A model generated the notes under the pieces. It saw only the letters and a list, made by a program, of their open reading frames with translations. It was not told where the DNA came from and made no database searches. Source: Mytilisepta virgata (lineage: Eukaryota; Mollusca; Bivalvia; Mytilida; Mytilidae). From it: DNA of 64,000 nucleotides. A program made the translations under genes and the position numbers. The number at the start of each line of letters is the position of its first letter. Position 1 is the first letter of the stretch. Where the stretch lies: contig CM051519.1 of the NCBI GenBank assembly GCA_028015205.1, forward strand, positions 91,843,539 through 91,907,538, written 5' to 3'. This document shows positions 12,161-24,358 of this stretch, in pieces.

Positions 12161-12929
12161 ATAAACATTTTGATTATATCCAAAATTAAACGCGTCAACA
12201 CCTTGCGTCAAACACATAGAGTGGTAAAAATCAAGCATGTTTTAATTGTGGCCCGAACAATCAATTTAGGACAATAGATCTAGGGATGGTCAACATGTGC
12301 TATGACCTACTTTTGTGCGATTTTAATTTTGTTCTTGTTAGATAATATGAGGCATATAAAATTAAAAAAAAAAATTGATTACTATATACAATTACATTAT
12401 ACAATAACTGTCTTTTGATGAGGTAAATGTGTGGTTTTGTTGACTTTTGAAAGATTGATATTCACTGAGGACTACGACCGAAATGATTATCACTTTTTTC
12501 GGAGTCGATTGAGTAACATGTTTTCTGAAGCAAATGATATTTATATTGTTTTTATTCTATATTCTACAATATTAGCATTCGAAGTAAAAAAAAATAGATT
12601 TTAGGCAGAAATTAAAAATGTTTATAATGTAAATTGTTAAAAATGAGTTCTTCCAAGCGAAAGACTCGACTTTGGAAATCTTCCGAGGTCAATTCAAATT
12701 TGTTCAATTTTAGACAAATTATCGAATATAAAATAAATTTTGAAAAATTTATAAAATGTAATTTGCCTTATAAATAATTATTGTATTGAAACTAACATTA
12801 AAATATTTTTTTATCTGGGTGTAACCCTGGCATCCATATACTAATAAAAGGGAACTATACATACAAAAACTGTAGTTTGTATAGTTAATGTAACAGTTTT
12901 TGTTAAATAAAGTACTTTCTAAGTCAAAA

Positions 12930-12961
<32 letters not shown>
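11403..12961 (+). mobile_element. 5'-truncated LINE fragment with poly(A) tail
   Basis: A 1.56-kb insertion present only in unit 1. It has coding remnants at its left, a non-coding 3' UTR at 12161-12925, and an A-rich tail at 12926-12961 interrupted by one G. The 5' truncation and poly(A) tail are the hallmarks of target-primed retroposition. The surrounding F2 sequence resumes immediately after the tail (AGATTTTGTGTAACATTT), as in units 2 and 3. Confidence 0.75.
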
Positions 12962-13289
12962 AGATTTTGTGTAACATTTTGCTCAGTCATCAGATAATTT
13001 TTATTCTTCAACTTCATTTCCAGTTCTTTACACCAATTGTTATTATTAAAGTCGATATCAAACAAGGTAGAAAACATTTTTCAAAGAAGCAAAAAGTTTG
13101 GAATAAATCCCCCATGTACATGATTTAGGGGATGTTATCCTAATGAACGATTAGTCAATACATTCATTGGCTTAATCGACAGCCAAGTAACTATCATTGA
13201 TGTGTATTTGTCATCCACAGGCCAAAACGATGAGCTTCAGAGAAAACATGATACCTCTGTCGACGACTCATACGTCGGTATCTTTTCTT
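12962..13289 (+). other. Flank F2, copy 1, with decayed possible exon
   Basis: This segment is shared with 28690-29040 and 56764-57090. A frame ending SQVTIIDVYLSSTGQN and DTSVDDSYVGIF is recognisable on the plus strand but has a stop after CT in the cysteine-rich start. See the unit-2 copy, which is open. No family is recognised. Confidence 0.3.
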
Positions 13290-16137
13290 AGTTTAAACAT
13301 ATTTTATTTGCAAAGCAAAAGGGATTAGACACAAGTTATTCCAACTTATGAAGTCTTTTCCCAATATACAGTACATTAATACATTTGAATTTTCTTTGAG
13401 CATGCGTTACAGAATCAAAACATGTAATTGAATTATGTTTACAATAGAAAAAAAAACATATTTAAATTGAATTTGTGTGTGTGTGAGTTGTGTGGCAATC
13501 ATTTGGTAATCATCGAATTAAATCAAGTCAGAAGAAATCGCTTTGACAATCTTATATACCTGAATACGGTTCTAAATATAACGATATTTTCATCATAAGT
13601 TAACGTTGAACTCCTTTTACAAAGAAAATGCGTGTCAATGTTAATATGATTTGGTAACCAATTCAGACTTTCAAAAAGCTCACGTCTGATTTTACTGTAC
13701 TTTGGGCAAATAAGAAAATAGTGATTTGCATTCTTAATAGATGCTCCACAATTACAGGCAGGGTCGATTATTATATTAACACGGAACAAATCATTGTTCA
13801 GAATAGAAGCAGAACATCGAATTTGTGTAAGAATGATATTCAGCTTTCTTGGCCCATATAAATAATATTTTGGTATAACTGGTTTCCGAGATTCTCTACG
13901 AATGGCACTTTTAAATTTAGACAATGTGTTGACTCCACGAATAGAATTCTTCAAATTATTCCAATCTCTTATTGTTGATGGTAAAAAAAGAATTCGTTGT
14001 AATAGATTGTCTGCAAAAGGGGACAATAAGGTCATCTCTATTCCGTAATGGATAGTACCTTGTACTTTGGATAGTTGGGGGAAATAAACTTGTTAAATAT
14101 TCCGGAGCATTACCATTTTTTATATTATAAAACTGTTGTAATTTTCTCCTTTTTCTTCTGTCATAAAGTGTTTCCGAACTCGTTTCATACTACAGAAGTT
14201 CAGATTTACAAAAGGATGGTAGTCCTGTGACAATTCTTGCAGCTTCTTATTGTAATTTTTCGATTTTGTTTATATTATTAACACCGCAATTATCCCAAAC
14301 TTCACATGCATATTCTAATATCGGGCGAATATAAGCCAGATATATTTTTTTCTGTACTTTAATTTGCGTAAAATTGATAGATGCTTCGATACACTTTTAA
14401 ATAATTTTTCAATATGTTCATTCCATTTTCCATCGCAACTTAAGGTAACGCCCAAATGCTTGTGACTGCGGGAAATTGGAATACGTTTCCCGTTAAATGA
14501 AAAATCTATATTTTCAGGAATACCTGAACTTGAGATGATCATGATCTCGGTTTTGTCAGGATTAAATGACATCAACCAACATGATGACCATCTATCAAGT
14601 TCACTCAAATCATGAGTAATAGTTCTTTTTATTTCAGATAAATCTTCACTTGAGTGTCCAAGGGATGTGTCATCAGCAAATAATCTAGCTAATGATAGCA
14701 GATTTCCCCCAATGTCATTTATATAAATTAGGAAAAAGAGAGGGCCAAGCACTGAACCTTGCGGGACCCCAGCCATTACATTATCTAATGAAGATTCAAA
14801 ATCTCGATACACCACCCTTTATTTTCTACCCTCTAAATAATTTTCAACCAACTTAACAGATTCCCCCTAATTCCATATGCCTTTAGCTTATGAATTAACC
14901 CCCTGTGCCAAACTCTATCAAAAGCTTTTGAAAAGTCGCAGAATACGACACAGCTATATTCGTTGTTTTCCATTGAATTTAAAATCGAGTTATAAAGATG
15001 AATCGCTCTTTTTAAAAATTGCCATGACATTAGAAGTTTTCCAATTTGATGGATACTTACATTGTGTAATAGATTTATTAAAAATAATTTGAAGTGGGAT
15101 TGCTATTTTTTCTGGAGAAATTTTCAAAAATTTTATGACTTATTTTATCTGGTCCACATGCTTTATTATGATTAAGAATTTCAATAACATCTACTATTTC
15201 ATTTAAGTTAATGATAACGTTACTGATAAAATTGTCTGTTCGGTTTTCAAATTCCGGAAGATCGACTTTAGCTTCATTAAGTTTGGAGATCTTGCAGAAA
15301 TATTTGTTCAATAGTTCGCATTGTTCGACATTTCCGTCTATAAACTCATCGGGATTATTGTCGTCCAATATATTTCGCAACGGTGGGATGGAGTTTTTTC
15401 CCTTGCTTCATTTTACTAACAGTTTCATAAGTTTCCAATAAGATCGGGGGTTACCAGCGTTTTCAAGTAAATAGTTATCTAAATTGTTTTCAAAATTTTC
15501 TTTTGCATTTTTTTCATATTATTTACCTTATTTCTTTGTCTTTTATATCTAATTTTATCAGATTCACGGTTATTAAGAAACATTTTTTTTCTGATTCTAT
15601 CCCGTATTCTCATTTCTTTTCTCAGTTCATTGTTAAACCACGGCTTATCATTATTTCGAATAGTAACTAGTTTTGTAGGAATACATTCTTTAGCAATTTT
15701 TAAAAATAAATTTCACACATCTCGTCTACATCATACCGATTACAAAGTTTTTCTTCCCAATTAATTTCGTCTAGCATTCCAATAAATTTTGTTTTATCAA
15801 TTCGATCATATTGCCAAACTTCTCTTTTAAAAGAATGTGATGTCACCTTTTGACAATCTATAAAGACGATTGCTGCATAACGATCACTAATATTTCTTGG
15901 TATAGAGAAAACATCAGAATATAAGTATTGTATAGTATCATTTATGATTATAGGATCTAAGAGAGTCCTACTAAATTCTGTAACTCTGGTAGCTTTCTCA
16001 ATTACATTCTTGATATTAAAGTTTAACATACAATCTAGCAGTTTATTGTTTCCATGTATAAAAAGATTAGAGTTCATGTCGCCCGTTAGCACGATATTTT
16101 CGTTTAGGTCAAACGCAGAGTTCAACGAATGATATAA
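13290..16137 (-). mobile_element. CR1/jockey-like LINE (LINE-3), 5'-truncated, minus strand
   Basis: Inserted in F2 of unit 1 only; units 2 and 3 read straight from TACGTCGGAAT to TCTTGTTTATTAG. Coding remnants run from the endonuclease C-terminus at the right to a zinc-knuckle-like end at the left. The right end abuts a PLE 3' tail at 16138, so the original 5' end is lost or replaced. A TG simple repeat lies near 13476. Confidence 0.75.
13523..16125 (-). pseudogene. LINE-3 ORF2 remnants: endonuclease end, RT, zinc-knuckle-like end
   Basis: Read on the minus strand in order: endonuclease C-terminal part at 15700-16125 (VLTGDMNSN, LLDPIIIND, KREVWQYDR), a linker ending at 15078-15380 (NHNKACGPDKISHKIF, start of RT), motif A at 14833-15030 (FCDFSKAFDRVWHRGL), then 14315-14815 with GVPQGSVLGPLFFLIYINDI and the catalytic FADD, and the C-terminal part at 13523-14035 with CNCGASIKNANHYFLICPKYSKIRR, a Cys/His knuckle. 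The catalytic residues are kept but at least four frame breaks separate the blocks. It belongs to the same broad group as LINE-4 at 39848-45060. Confidence 0.75.
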
Positions 16138-16280
16138 GTAAAGTCAAGAAATACCAAAGGGATATTCGAAGGAGAGAAAAATCGTAACAACTGACAAACT
16201 CCGGAGAACAACGAAGACAAGACCAAAACAATACATGCACTACAATTAAAAACTAAAAACATATGAACAACATGGACCCC
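16138..16280 (-). mobile_element. PLE 3' tail fragment, minus strand
   Basis: Reverse complement of the PLE 3' UTR, from GTAAAGTCAAGAAATACC at its low end to CATGGACCCCACC. It matches 8880-9038 and 37290-37438. It sits between LINE-3 and resumed F2. No coding sequence is left. Confidence 0.75.
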
Positions 16281-17029
16281 ACCAAACGAGTCCAAAACTC
16301 TACACCTGACCACTCTGGTCGATAATTCTTCTTGTTTATTAGTCTACATTAATGTTGAGACTTTTATTATTTTGAACTGTTTAAAAAAAGTTTAAAATGG
16401 CCTCTGGACTATAGAACCAATATGACCGCCATTACTAAAAGTAACAAAAATCAGCAAAACAATGTATATTTTCCTTGGATGAAATCAACCTATGGAAGAA
16501 CCCCCTTAGGCGTATTGCTTTCAAAATTGTGTCAGGGTCTGCGTCGTGGAGATATTACAAATTTTACTGATATACACCTATATGTTTGTGAGAAACAACA
16601 GAAATAGATACATCATAACTGTAAAAAGTATACAACTTATTGAAAAATCTTTGATCTGAAACTATCAAATAATTGTGAACAAAATCCGAGGAATACAAGT
16701 AAGTTTGATTACCAACACGTTTTGTTGAGAAACAGGGCAAATATACCTAAGGAGCAAACCAAAAAACGAAATCCACTTGACAGACAAACCCGCGATGACA
16801 AATGAACAACCTCATGCACAACAAATAAACACTGAACACTAAAAAAACTATAAACAAAACTAACTCCTATAAAACAAGTAGTGATAGATAGATTGACAGA
16901 GAAAATGGCTGTAATTGCCCAAATTTATGTAATAGATATTTCATTATATTCATACTACTCCTTTGAGGATAATATTAAAAACATACTAAGAAGCAATATT
17001 AGCATCTTAATTTTAATTTTTTAAAGGTT
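16281..17029. other. Flank F2 downstream of C1q gene 1
   Basis: Shared with 29041-29815 and 57091-57806. No gene is seen on the plus strand. On the minus strand this is the 3' side of the C1q gene. Just past the stop codon, gene 1 has ATTAAA where genes 2 and 3 have AATAAA. Confidence 0.5.
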
Positions 17030-18319
17030 TTATAGAAGATGACCAGAAAACATGGTATAATGACTTCCACTGATGTCCCCACTACTACGTGGATGGCGGA
17101 CAAAGATTTGATCTCCTTTTTTTAACGCAAGGATGGCCTGAATTGATCCAGACGTATAAGGATCCTTTGCAGCAAGGCCCCTGGCAATGATATCATTGTT
17201 CTTTATAAGATTTAATTCTACCCCATTGCTGTTACTATTCTTTCGGAAATTAACAGAAAACTCGTACGATCCTGATGCAGGTGCTGTGAATACTCCTGTA
17301 CTTGGATTATATCCCTTCTTTACATTTATCTTAACAGAGTCGAATTTAATCACATGATTCGTTTCCGCATTAATGTTATTTGTCAGAGTTGCAAAAAATG
17401 CTGTCTTCATTTTACTGTCGCCTTCACCTAAAATATATATGTAATACTATTTTTGATATCATGATGTTAATGATTTTACTGTCCATCAAAATTATTCTAT
17501 ATCAGCTTGAGCATTATCGTTACTTTTGAACGAGACACCTAAATGTAGTCTAAAAGTCGATGTGAATAATGATATAGAATTTGTTCCGACGTGTTATTTG
17601 CAAGTAAATAAAATATTCCTTTAAATATTTGTCGACAAGAGAACAGCTCAAATCACGAATTAGTACAATCTCGTCTCAATTGATTTTTTGCTGTAAAATT
17701 GTAGAGAGCTCAAAATAATGAATGCAACACTGCCCTTCGCTGTTTTTCTATTTCTGAATTTTAAACAAATAATTTTATTTTGGTGAAGGAATGCTTTAAA
17801 TCAAAATTAGTTTTTGTTTGTTTTGTTTTTGTATTTTTAATGATAATATGAAAAATATTCCCAACCTGTTTTACATTTGACCTTCATCACAACATTCATC
17901 AGGTCTTCAAACACATCCTTTCCTGAAATATACTTTGTATTATATTGCATGAAATGTGCGAATCATCTGCATCAGAATTGGTATCAAAAAATTTATTTGA
18001 ACTACCTACATGTACTACATACTTTACATAGATTAAGAAGACATGTTAATCATCATTTAAATTAAGAGAATGTATGATTTGATCGAATAGATCGAATAGA
18101 TGTCGAGTAAATATAACAACACACAACATACATGTATTATATGAAAAAAAGACATTTTCAAGCACCTTGTAATTTTATTTTTACTAATCAGTGATTAAAT
18201 GATATCCAGATAACTTAGGAAGATAAAAATATTCTAAGATACTTACCAATGCCTGAATCACAAGCACTCTCCACATAAGCAACAGAAATCAAAACAACTA
18301 GGCCGCAAAATGCATACAT
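17030..18319 (-). CDS. Secreted C1q-domain protein, gene 1 (three exons)
   Basis: A 175-residue secreted globular-head C1q protein, probably a soluble recognition lectin of innate immunity (role inferred from the family). Coding exons on the minus strand are 18247-18319, 17866-17922 and 17030-17427, all with GT-AG introns in phase 1. Exon 1 gives the signal peptide (MYAFCGLVVLISVAYVESA) with likely cleavage before CDSG; exon 2 adds a short linker, KDVFEDLMNVVMKVKCKT; exon 3 is the C1q jelly-roll. The C1q signature F-x5-N-x4-Y-x6-F-x5-G-x-Y-x-F is at residues 72-100. There is no collagen region. The start was chosen because it opens the signal peptide and is conserved in all three genes. A TATA box lies at 18367-18376. 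Confidence 0.9.
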
Positions 18320-18366
18320 GCTGACTTTCCTTGGATTTGGAAATATGCAATGTCATAAGCTTGTAG

Positions 18367-18376
18367 GTTTATATAA
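18367..18376 (-). promoter_or_regulatory. TATA box of C1q gene 1
   Basis: TTATATAAAC on the minus strand, about 50 bp upstream of the ATG, conserved at the same distance in genes 2 and 3. Confidence 0.6.
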
Positions 18377-19101
18377 GAATAAGTTAATGAAAACATTGCA
18401 TGTCAATAAATTTAAGCCTTTTTTCCTGGCACTATTCCTCACATTAACAATATGTGACTCGATCGACATTTTTTATTTTCATAACGAGAACATCAATATC
18501 TTACCAAAACAGTGTTTTAAAATACAGGTATTTATGAAAAAAAGATTTTGTGGGAGTTCTAAGTTTGATTATAATTTGCGAGGTGGATACTTGTATGAAA
18601 TAATTCAGCTTCAATTATTAAATACCGATCGCAGATTATAATGCTTCAAATAAATTAAAATCCAACTAACACATTTATTCTAAAACTAGTTGTTGGCATG
18701 ATACGGGTTATGTTCTTCTGGTATAATTTATGATGGCATTATACTAAACCCCTAACGGGAGGGATTGTGGCTGATTTTCTATTTGATATAGACATAATCT
18801 TTCGATCAGTTCAATTGAGGTCTGGATCTGGCAAGTAGTATACATTATTGTCTAGGGGCCAACTGAAGCCCGCCTCCGAATTTCCTTTCGAATACATGTA
18901 TATGCTTTTTACATTTGCAGCATACTTGTATTAAACGTCATGAAAACTACAGTGTATTATCGGTTCCCTTTTATGTCCTGCCAGACCTCTATTTGAATTG
19001 CATTTGATAAATTGTTGAACCAGATCTCGCGCTGAAGCATAAAATATGTGCTTTTAAAAATATGTGTTGTCTTTATAATTGTTTGGGGTTTGTTTTTTTA
19101 T
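18377..19101. other. Upstream region of C1q gene 1
   Basis: No gene. It contains a fragment (about 18805-18878, TTCAATTGAGGTCTGG to GCCCGCCTCCG) of the dispersed mussel repeat seen longer at 59745-59935; the rest of that repeat is missing here. The satellite array starts at 19102. Confidence 0.5.
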
Positions 19102-20101
19102 GCAGTCATTGTATTTATTTTTCTCTGTTCCACTCCTCTTTCGTTGATCTTACGGATATTCCCATACCTTACTCAATATGCAGTCATTGTATTTATATTT
19201 GTCTGTTCCACTCCTCTTTCGTTAATCTTACGGATACTCCACATACCTTACTCAATATGCAGTGATTGTATTTATATTTCTCTGTTCCACTCCTCTGGTT
19301 GACATTACGGATATTCTCATACCTTACTCAATATGCAGTGATTGTATTTATGTTTCTCTGTTCCACTCCTCTCTCGTTGATCTAACGGATATTCCCATAC
19401 CTTACTCAATATGCAGTCATTGTATTTATATTTCTCTGTGCCATTCCTCTCTCGTTGATCTAACCGATATTCCCATACCTTGCTCAATATGCAGTGATTG
19501 TATTTATATTTCTCTGTTCCACTCCTCTCTCGTTGATCTTGCGGATATTCCCATACCTTACTCAATATGCAGTCATTGTTTTTATATTTCCCTGTTCCAC
19601 TCCTCTTTCTTTGATCTTATGGATATTCCCCCATATTCCCGGGGGTGTTACTGACTATCCTCCCGGGTATAACTGTGCCGACAGGACTTGCAAAATCGTA
19701 CCCTGTTCTAACCAGAAAACATTAAAAAACATACCCTGTTCTAAACAGAAATATTGAAAACATACCCTGTTCTAGACTGTATAAAATAGATGCTGTTCTA
19801 GACCCGGGTTCTAGACTGTACCTTAAACAGTCAAATAAGCGATCCTGTTATAGACAAATACTTTGTTTAAAAAAAGACCCTGTCCTCACCAGCAGGGGAT
19901 GAAAAAGCGACCCTGTTCTAACCAGCATGGCATGAAAAACCGACCCTGTTTTGCGGCACACTCGTACCACTAAAAATATAGGAAGTAACCCCCCCCCCCT
20001 CCGGGGATATTCCCATACTTTACTCAATATGCAGTCATTGTATTTATAGTTCTTTGTTCCACTCCTCTTTCGTTGATCTTACGGATATTCCAATACCTTA
20101 T
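19102..20101. repeat. 76-bp satellite array 2, interrupted
   Basis: About seven units at 19102-19630 and a further one and a quarter at 20007-20101, of the same family as array 1. The array is split by a 376-bp inserted element. The first unit reads TTATTTTTC rather than TTATATTTC, as in arrays 3 and 4, so the array edge is homologous between units. Confidence 0.93.
19631..20006. mobile_element. Small inverted-repeat element inside satellite array 2
   Basis: Non-coding insertion of about 376 bp. It is flanked by ATATTCCC at 19623-19630 and 20007-20014, an 8-bp direct repeat consistent with a target-site duplication. GC-rich ends are imperfectly inverted: CCCGGGGGTGTTACT at the left against AGTAACCCCC...CCGGGG at the right. 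The interior holds about eight degenerate copies of CCCTGTTCTA, the first three spaced about 32 bp apart. Possibly a MITE of a superfamily with 8-bp duplications. Confidence 0.6.
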
Positions 20102-20656
20102 TGATTGGTGCCAAATTTCAACCAGTGTATAGTTTACTCCACAAGTGCTAAGCATTTGTAAAAAAATCATATATATTTATGTTACGTTTATGTATTAGAA
20201 ATAATAAACGAACAGCTGCATAATATGAAATAGCACAAAGGATTACTTCCCTTGATGATTGTAAATTTTTGAAACTAATATATAGAAATGTACAATATCT
20301 TTTATTTTAATAGTATTTACAACTAATTTAATGTTGTACATGACATACAAAATTCTTATTATAATTAGGACATTATTTTTATACAATTGTTAATATTTAA
20401 GCAAAATAACGGTTATTATTACACCGAGAATATTCAGGGTACCAAAATATATGTATTGGGTCAGATCAACAGATTTGTTAGTAATTTAATGTATTGCAAC
20501 ATAGTTGAATACGCATGCTCTATATGCTCATATATATTTTACATAACTCAAGCGATAATGATTGAAACAATGTTTAGGCACAATTATAACTTTACTTGCC
20601 AAAAGATATATATATATTGTTATTTATTATTATGTATTTGTTATTACAGAGCTAGC
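20102..20656. other. Spacer before DIRS element (no gene seen)
   Basis: AT-rich DNA without a recognisable gene. It does not match F1, so the unit structure is broken here. Confidence 0.5.
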
Positions 20657-20705
20657 GTTAAATACTGGATTCTAAGTCGTCATACCACTTCCGGTCTCAG
20701 ATGAG
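20657..20705 (+). repeat. DIRS left inverted terminal repeat
   Basis: 49 bp, the reverse complement of 25592-25640 with a few mismatches near the outer end (ATACTGG against ACCGGGG). Confidence 0.85.
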
Positions 20706-20957
20706 ATGCGTGCGCCGGTGTAACGAATCAGTGTGCGTTTTTCGATTCACGAAGACGGACGTGTTTTCGTCTTCAGGTGTAACGTACCTGTAGCCAGAGA
20801 CATTTTGTCTTGGCGGTTTGATTATTTATGTAGCACACTTTTATAGATTTGAAATTAAATTAAATAATAGTTACGTGTAACAATTTTCAGTAAGTTTGTT
20901 TTCTTAAATATTTTATTTATTCAGTGCTGGTGTCATTTACTGCGGTACTTGACAAAC

Positions 20958-20969
20958 AAAATGGCGGAC
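20958..20969 (+). promoter_or_regulatory. YY1-like motif over the DIRS gag start codon
   Basis: AAAATGGCGGAC contains the probable gag ATG at 20961 and matches AAnATGGCnGn. Regulatory function is inferred only. Confidence 0.35.
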
Positions 20970-22298
20970 GCCATGTTGTACGAGAAAAATGGCACTGTTA
21001 AACCAGCGGAATCAGAGGATTCAGCAAAGAAAGCGACTAAAAAGTCAACTACCAAACAGTCTGAGAAAAAAGACAATGCTAAAAAGAGCTCAAAGAGTTC
21101 GGATAGGGCATCCTCTCCCCCCAAAACTAAAACTAGTAAAAGTCATGCGAGTGTGACGACAAGAGAAACAAATGTTGAAGTTGATCCTGCGGGCTCAACG
21201 TCTACTTCTGATGTAACTTTGGGAGACGTAATGTCAATTTTACAGTCCATTAAGAATGATCAGAATATGTCTGACAAGCGTTTAGACGCTTTATCTGCCA
21301 AAGTGGATGATTTATATGAAAATTACGACGAAGATGAGCTTTTATACGATGACAATGTAGAAGACATTGGTCAAAATGATAGTGATGAAAATAACAATTC
21401 TCAACCCCCTGCCAAAAAACAGAAGACTGCAGATGTGCAGTCAAAAGGCACCGAGCCTGCCACTGATAATCATGACAATGATGCCAGTAGTGGTATTGGT
21501 ACTTCTAAATCAAATGTGGGTCACTTTAAAGAATTAGTAGAAAAATTTAAAGTGAAAGAGAAAGTAGATGCATCTGTTGATGCTGATTTGGCAGAGTTGG
21601 TGAATAGTTTCTTCCAGAATGGTTTACCAGACCACCAACTATCAGATTTGCTAAAAAACATTCATAGACCAGAAAATTGCACAATGTTAACCAAAACAAG
21701 GGTAAATCAACTCATATGGGATGTTTTGTCAGATTACACTAGAATTGAAGAGAATAAAATTCAGTACAGGCAGGGGCTTTTGATTAAAGCTTCAATTTTG
21801 ATAACCAAACTGTTGAATAAACTTAGTGAGTGTAAAAAAGAGGAAAATGCTGATTTTCCAATTCAGGAACTTATGAATTTAGGCACAGATGCCCTTGGTT
21901 TACTAGGACATTGCAACAGGTCTACAAATTTAGCTCGTCGTGAATTACACCGACCAGATATGAGTTACGATTACTTTCATTTGTGTTCCTCAACAGTCCC
22001 ATATACAGAATTTTTATATGGGGATGATATTTCAAAGAAAGTATCCGACATAGACTCAGTCAATAAGGTTGGTCGTAAAGTAAGTAGGGGGAGAGGATAT
22101 GGATATAGAATTCCAAGAAGACGCTTGGGTCGTATGGGTTCACGTCGAGGTGCAGGTAGAGGAAGAGGTACCCTGAGAGGTTCCTTGAGAGGCCGTGAAA
22201 AAGATTCTGGTAGGAATGATTACAATGCACCAGGACCTTCAAGATATGACTTCCCAAAAAACTCGAGAAGGGGGTACAACAGAAGGCAGAATTATTAA
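20961..22298 (+). CDS. DIRS gag-like protein
   Basis: A 445-residue first ORF of the DIRS element. The N-terminal third is Lys/Ser-rich and low complexity (KKATKKSTTKQSEKK), followed by an acidic stretch (DEDELLYDDN) and a nuclear-localisation-like PPAKKQKTA. The middle (about residues 190-330) is a helical region with FKELVEKFKVKEKVD and LIWDVLSDYTRIEENK, probably the capsid-like part. The end is Arg/Gly-rich (RRGAGRGRGTLRGSLRG), suiting RNA binding. The start at 20961 is the first ATG in the frame; upstream codons are non-ATG. It probably packages element RNA. The frame is intact. Confidence 0.8.
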   Translation: MADAMLYEKNGTVKPAESEDSAKKATKKSTTKQSEKKDNAKKSSKSSDRASSPPKTKTSKSHASVTTRETNVEVDPAGSTSTSDVTLGDVMSILQSIKNDQNMSDKRLDALSAKVDDLYENYDEDELLYDDNVEDIGQNDSDENNNSQPPAKKQKTADVQSKGTEPATDNHDNDASSGIGTSKSNVGHFKELVEKFKVKEKVDASVDADLAELVNSFFQNGLPDHQLSDLLKNIHRPENCTMLTKTRVNQLIWDVLSDYTRIEENKIQYRQGLLIKASILITKLLNKLSECKKEENADFPIQELMNLGTDALGLLGHCNRSTNLARRELHRPDMSYDYFHLCSSTVPYTEFLYGDDISKKVSDIDSVNKVGRKVSRGRGYGYRIPRRRLGRMGSRRGAGRGRGTLRGSLRGREKDSGRNDYNAPGPSRYDFPKNSRRGYNRRQNY

Positions 22299-22360
22299 AG
22301 GAGGTTGGTACGTGTACTGGTAATGAAAAATGTCTAGATTTTAAGGCAGGTAGACTGAAA

Positions 22361-24358
22361 ATGTTTGAAAAAACATGGCGAGAATTAACATCAAATGAAA
22401 AAATTTTAGATATAGATTTACATTGCCATATTGAATTTTATGATGATATACAACCTGTTAGATCTGAGCTTAATAGACCAATGTTGTTTAATAAACAAGA
22501 GAAGGAAATTCTAGATAAAGAAATTTCTAATTTATTAAATATGAAAGTAATTGAAGAAGTAGAAAGTTCATTTGATCAATATTTGTCCCCTATATTTACA
22601 GTACCTAAAAAAGACGGGTAATATAGGATGATTCTTAATTTGAAAGATTTAAATATGAACATTGTATATCATCATTTTAAAATGGATACCTTTGAGACCG
22701 CATTAAAACTTATTAAACCAAATTGTTTTATGGCATCAATTGATGTTCGTCATGCCTATTATTCTGTTCCTATTGCTGATGAGCATAGAAAATTTTTACG
22801 CTTTCAATGGCAGAATAAGGTTTTTCAGTATACCTGCCTACCAAATGGTATAAGTTGTGCCCCCAGATATTTCACTAAATTATTAAAACCAGTATACAGC
22901 ACTCTTAGAAAGATGGGACACATAAATCTTGGATATATAGATGATTCTCTGTTAATTGGAGACAGTGAGCAAGATTGTTGTGAAAATGTTTTTGATACAA
23001 AATGGCTGTTTGAAAAAGTTGGTTTTATTGTTCATGAAAAGAAGTCTGTATTTCAGCCAGTACAAAAATTAAAATTTTTGGGTTTTCTAATTGATTCAGT
23101 CAAAATGATAGTCACTTTGCCCCAAGAAAAAGTAGACAATATAATTTTGGAATGTACACATTTATATAAGAAAGCAGATGCTTCCATAAGAGAGGTTGCA
23201 AAAGTTGTAGGTATCTTAGTGTCAGTGTTTTCTGCAGTTGAACAAGGGCAGTTACATTATAGAAATCTTGAACTTGAAAAAATAAAAGGCTTGAAACACT
23301 CTCAAGGAGAATTTGATGCAAAAATTAAAATTACAGATTTAATGAAAAGTGATTTAAAATGGTGGATTGATAATATTAAACATCAATATAGAAAAATTGA
23401 TTACGGTAATCCACAATTAATCATTACTACTGATGCTAGCACGCAAGGCTGGGGTGCTGTATATAAAAGTTCAAAAATAGGTGGCAGATGGAATGAGACA
23501 GAATGTTTACACCATATAAATTATTTAGAGCTCCTCGCTGTTTTTCATGCTCTTAGATCTTTTTGTAAGAATGTCAGAAATAAACACATTGGATTAAGAA
23601 TTGACAATATCTGTGCAATAGCATATGTCAATAATATGGGTGGCATTAAGTCTTTGGAATGTAATGATTTAGCATACAATATTTGGATATGGTGTATTGA
23701 GCGTGGAATCTGGCTTACTGCAAATTATGTTCATACATCTGAAAATATTGCAGATTTAGAGAGTAGAAAATTTAATGAAAATATTGAGTGGATGCTAAGC
23801 ACAGATATTTTCAATTTATTGACAGAAAAATGGTACATTCCAGATATTGACCTTTTCGCTACAAGACTAAATAGCCAATTGCCAAAATATGCATCCTGGA
23901 AACCAGATCCAGGATGTGAAGTTATAGATGCTTTTTCAATATCTTGGTCAAATTTTTATTGTTATGCCTTTCCTCTTTTCAGCCTTCTTGGCAGAGTAGT
24001 ACAGAAAGTCAGGATGGACAAGGCCTATTGTATGATCGTGGCACCAGTGTGGCCGACACAGAGTTGGTTCTCGGACCTCTTACAATTGCTCGTGGACGAT
24101 CCAATACTTTTACCAATGATGAACAATTTACTAACTATAAAAAACACGGACAAAGTGCATCCGCTACAAAAGACATTGAGATTGATGGCATGTCTTGTAT
24201 CCGGCGATCTTACCAGAGTCGAGACTTTTCTTCAAAAACAACCGATATCATTATGGCCTCGTGGAGAGTTGGAACAAAAAGACAGTATTCCACTTATATC
24301 ACAAAATGGATCCGTTTTTGTCGTCAAAAAAAGATTGATTACTCTAAAAGTACTTTGA
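22361..24358 (+). pseudogene. DIRS reverse transcriptase-RNase H with one nonsense codon
   Basis: A single frame from 22361 to 24358 interrupted only by TAA at 22619-22621, just after VPKKDG in the RT fingers. In the 576-residue part after the stop: motif A SIDVRHAYYS (Asp 39), LPNGISCAPRYF, and catalytic YIDD at 103-106. RNase H has TDAST (Asp 269), LELLA (Glu 301), RIDN (Asp 326) and NIADLESR (Asp 376). Then DLFATRLN...DPGCEVIDAFS marks the methyltransferase-like segment of DIRS polyproteins. All catalytic residues are present. The stop could be a recent mutation or an assembly error. It overlaps the recombinase ORF. Confidence 0.88.

Noticed and set aside
19317..19565. Minus-strand frames in the arrays (also 32178-32399)
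   Set aside because: Shadow of the repeat unit on the other strand.
20949..20960. Earlier start for the DIRS gag
   Set aside because: The codon at 20949 is TTG; the first ATG is 20961.
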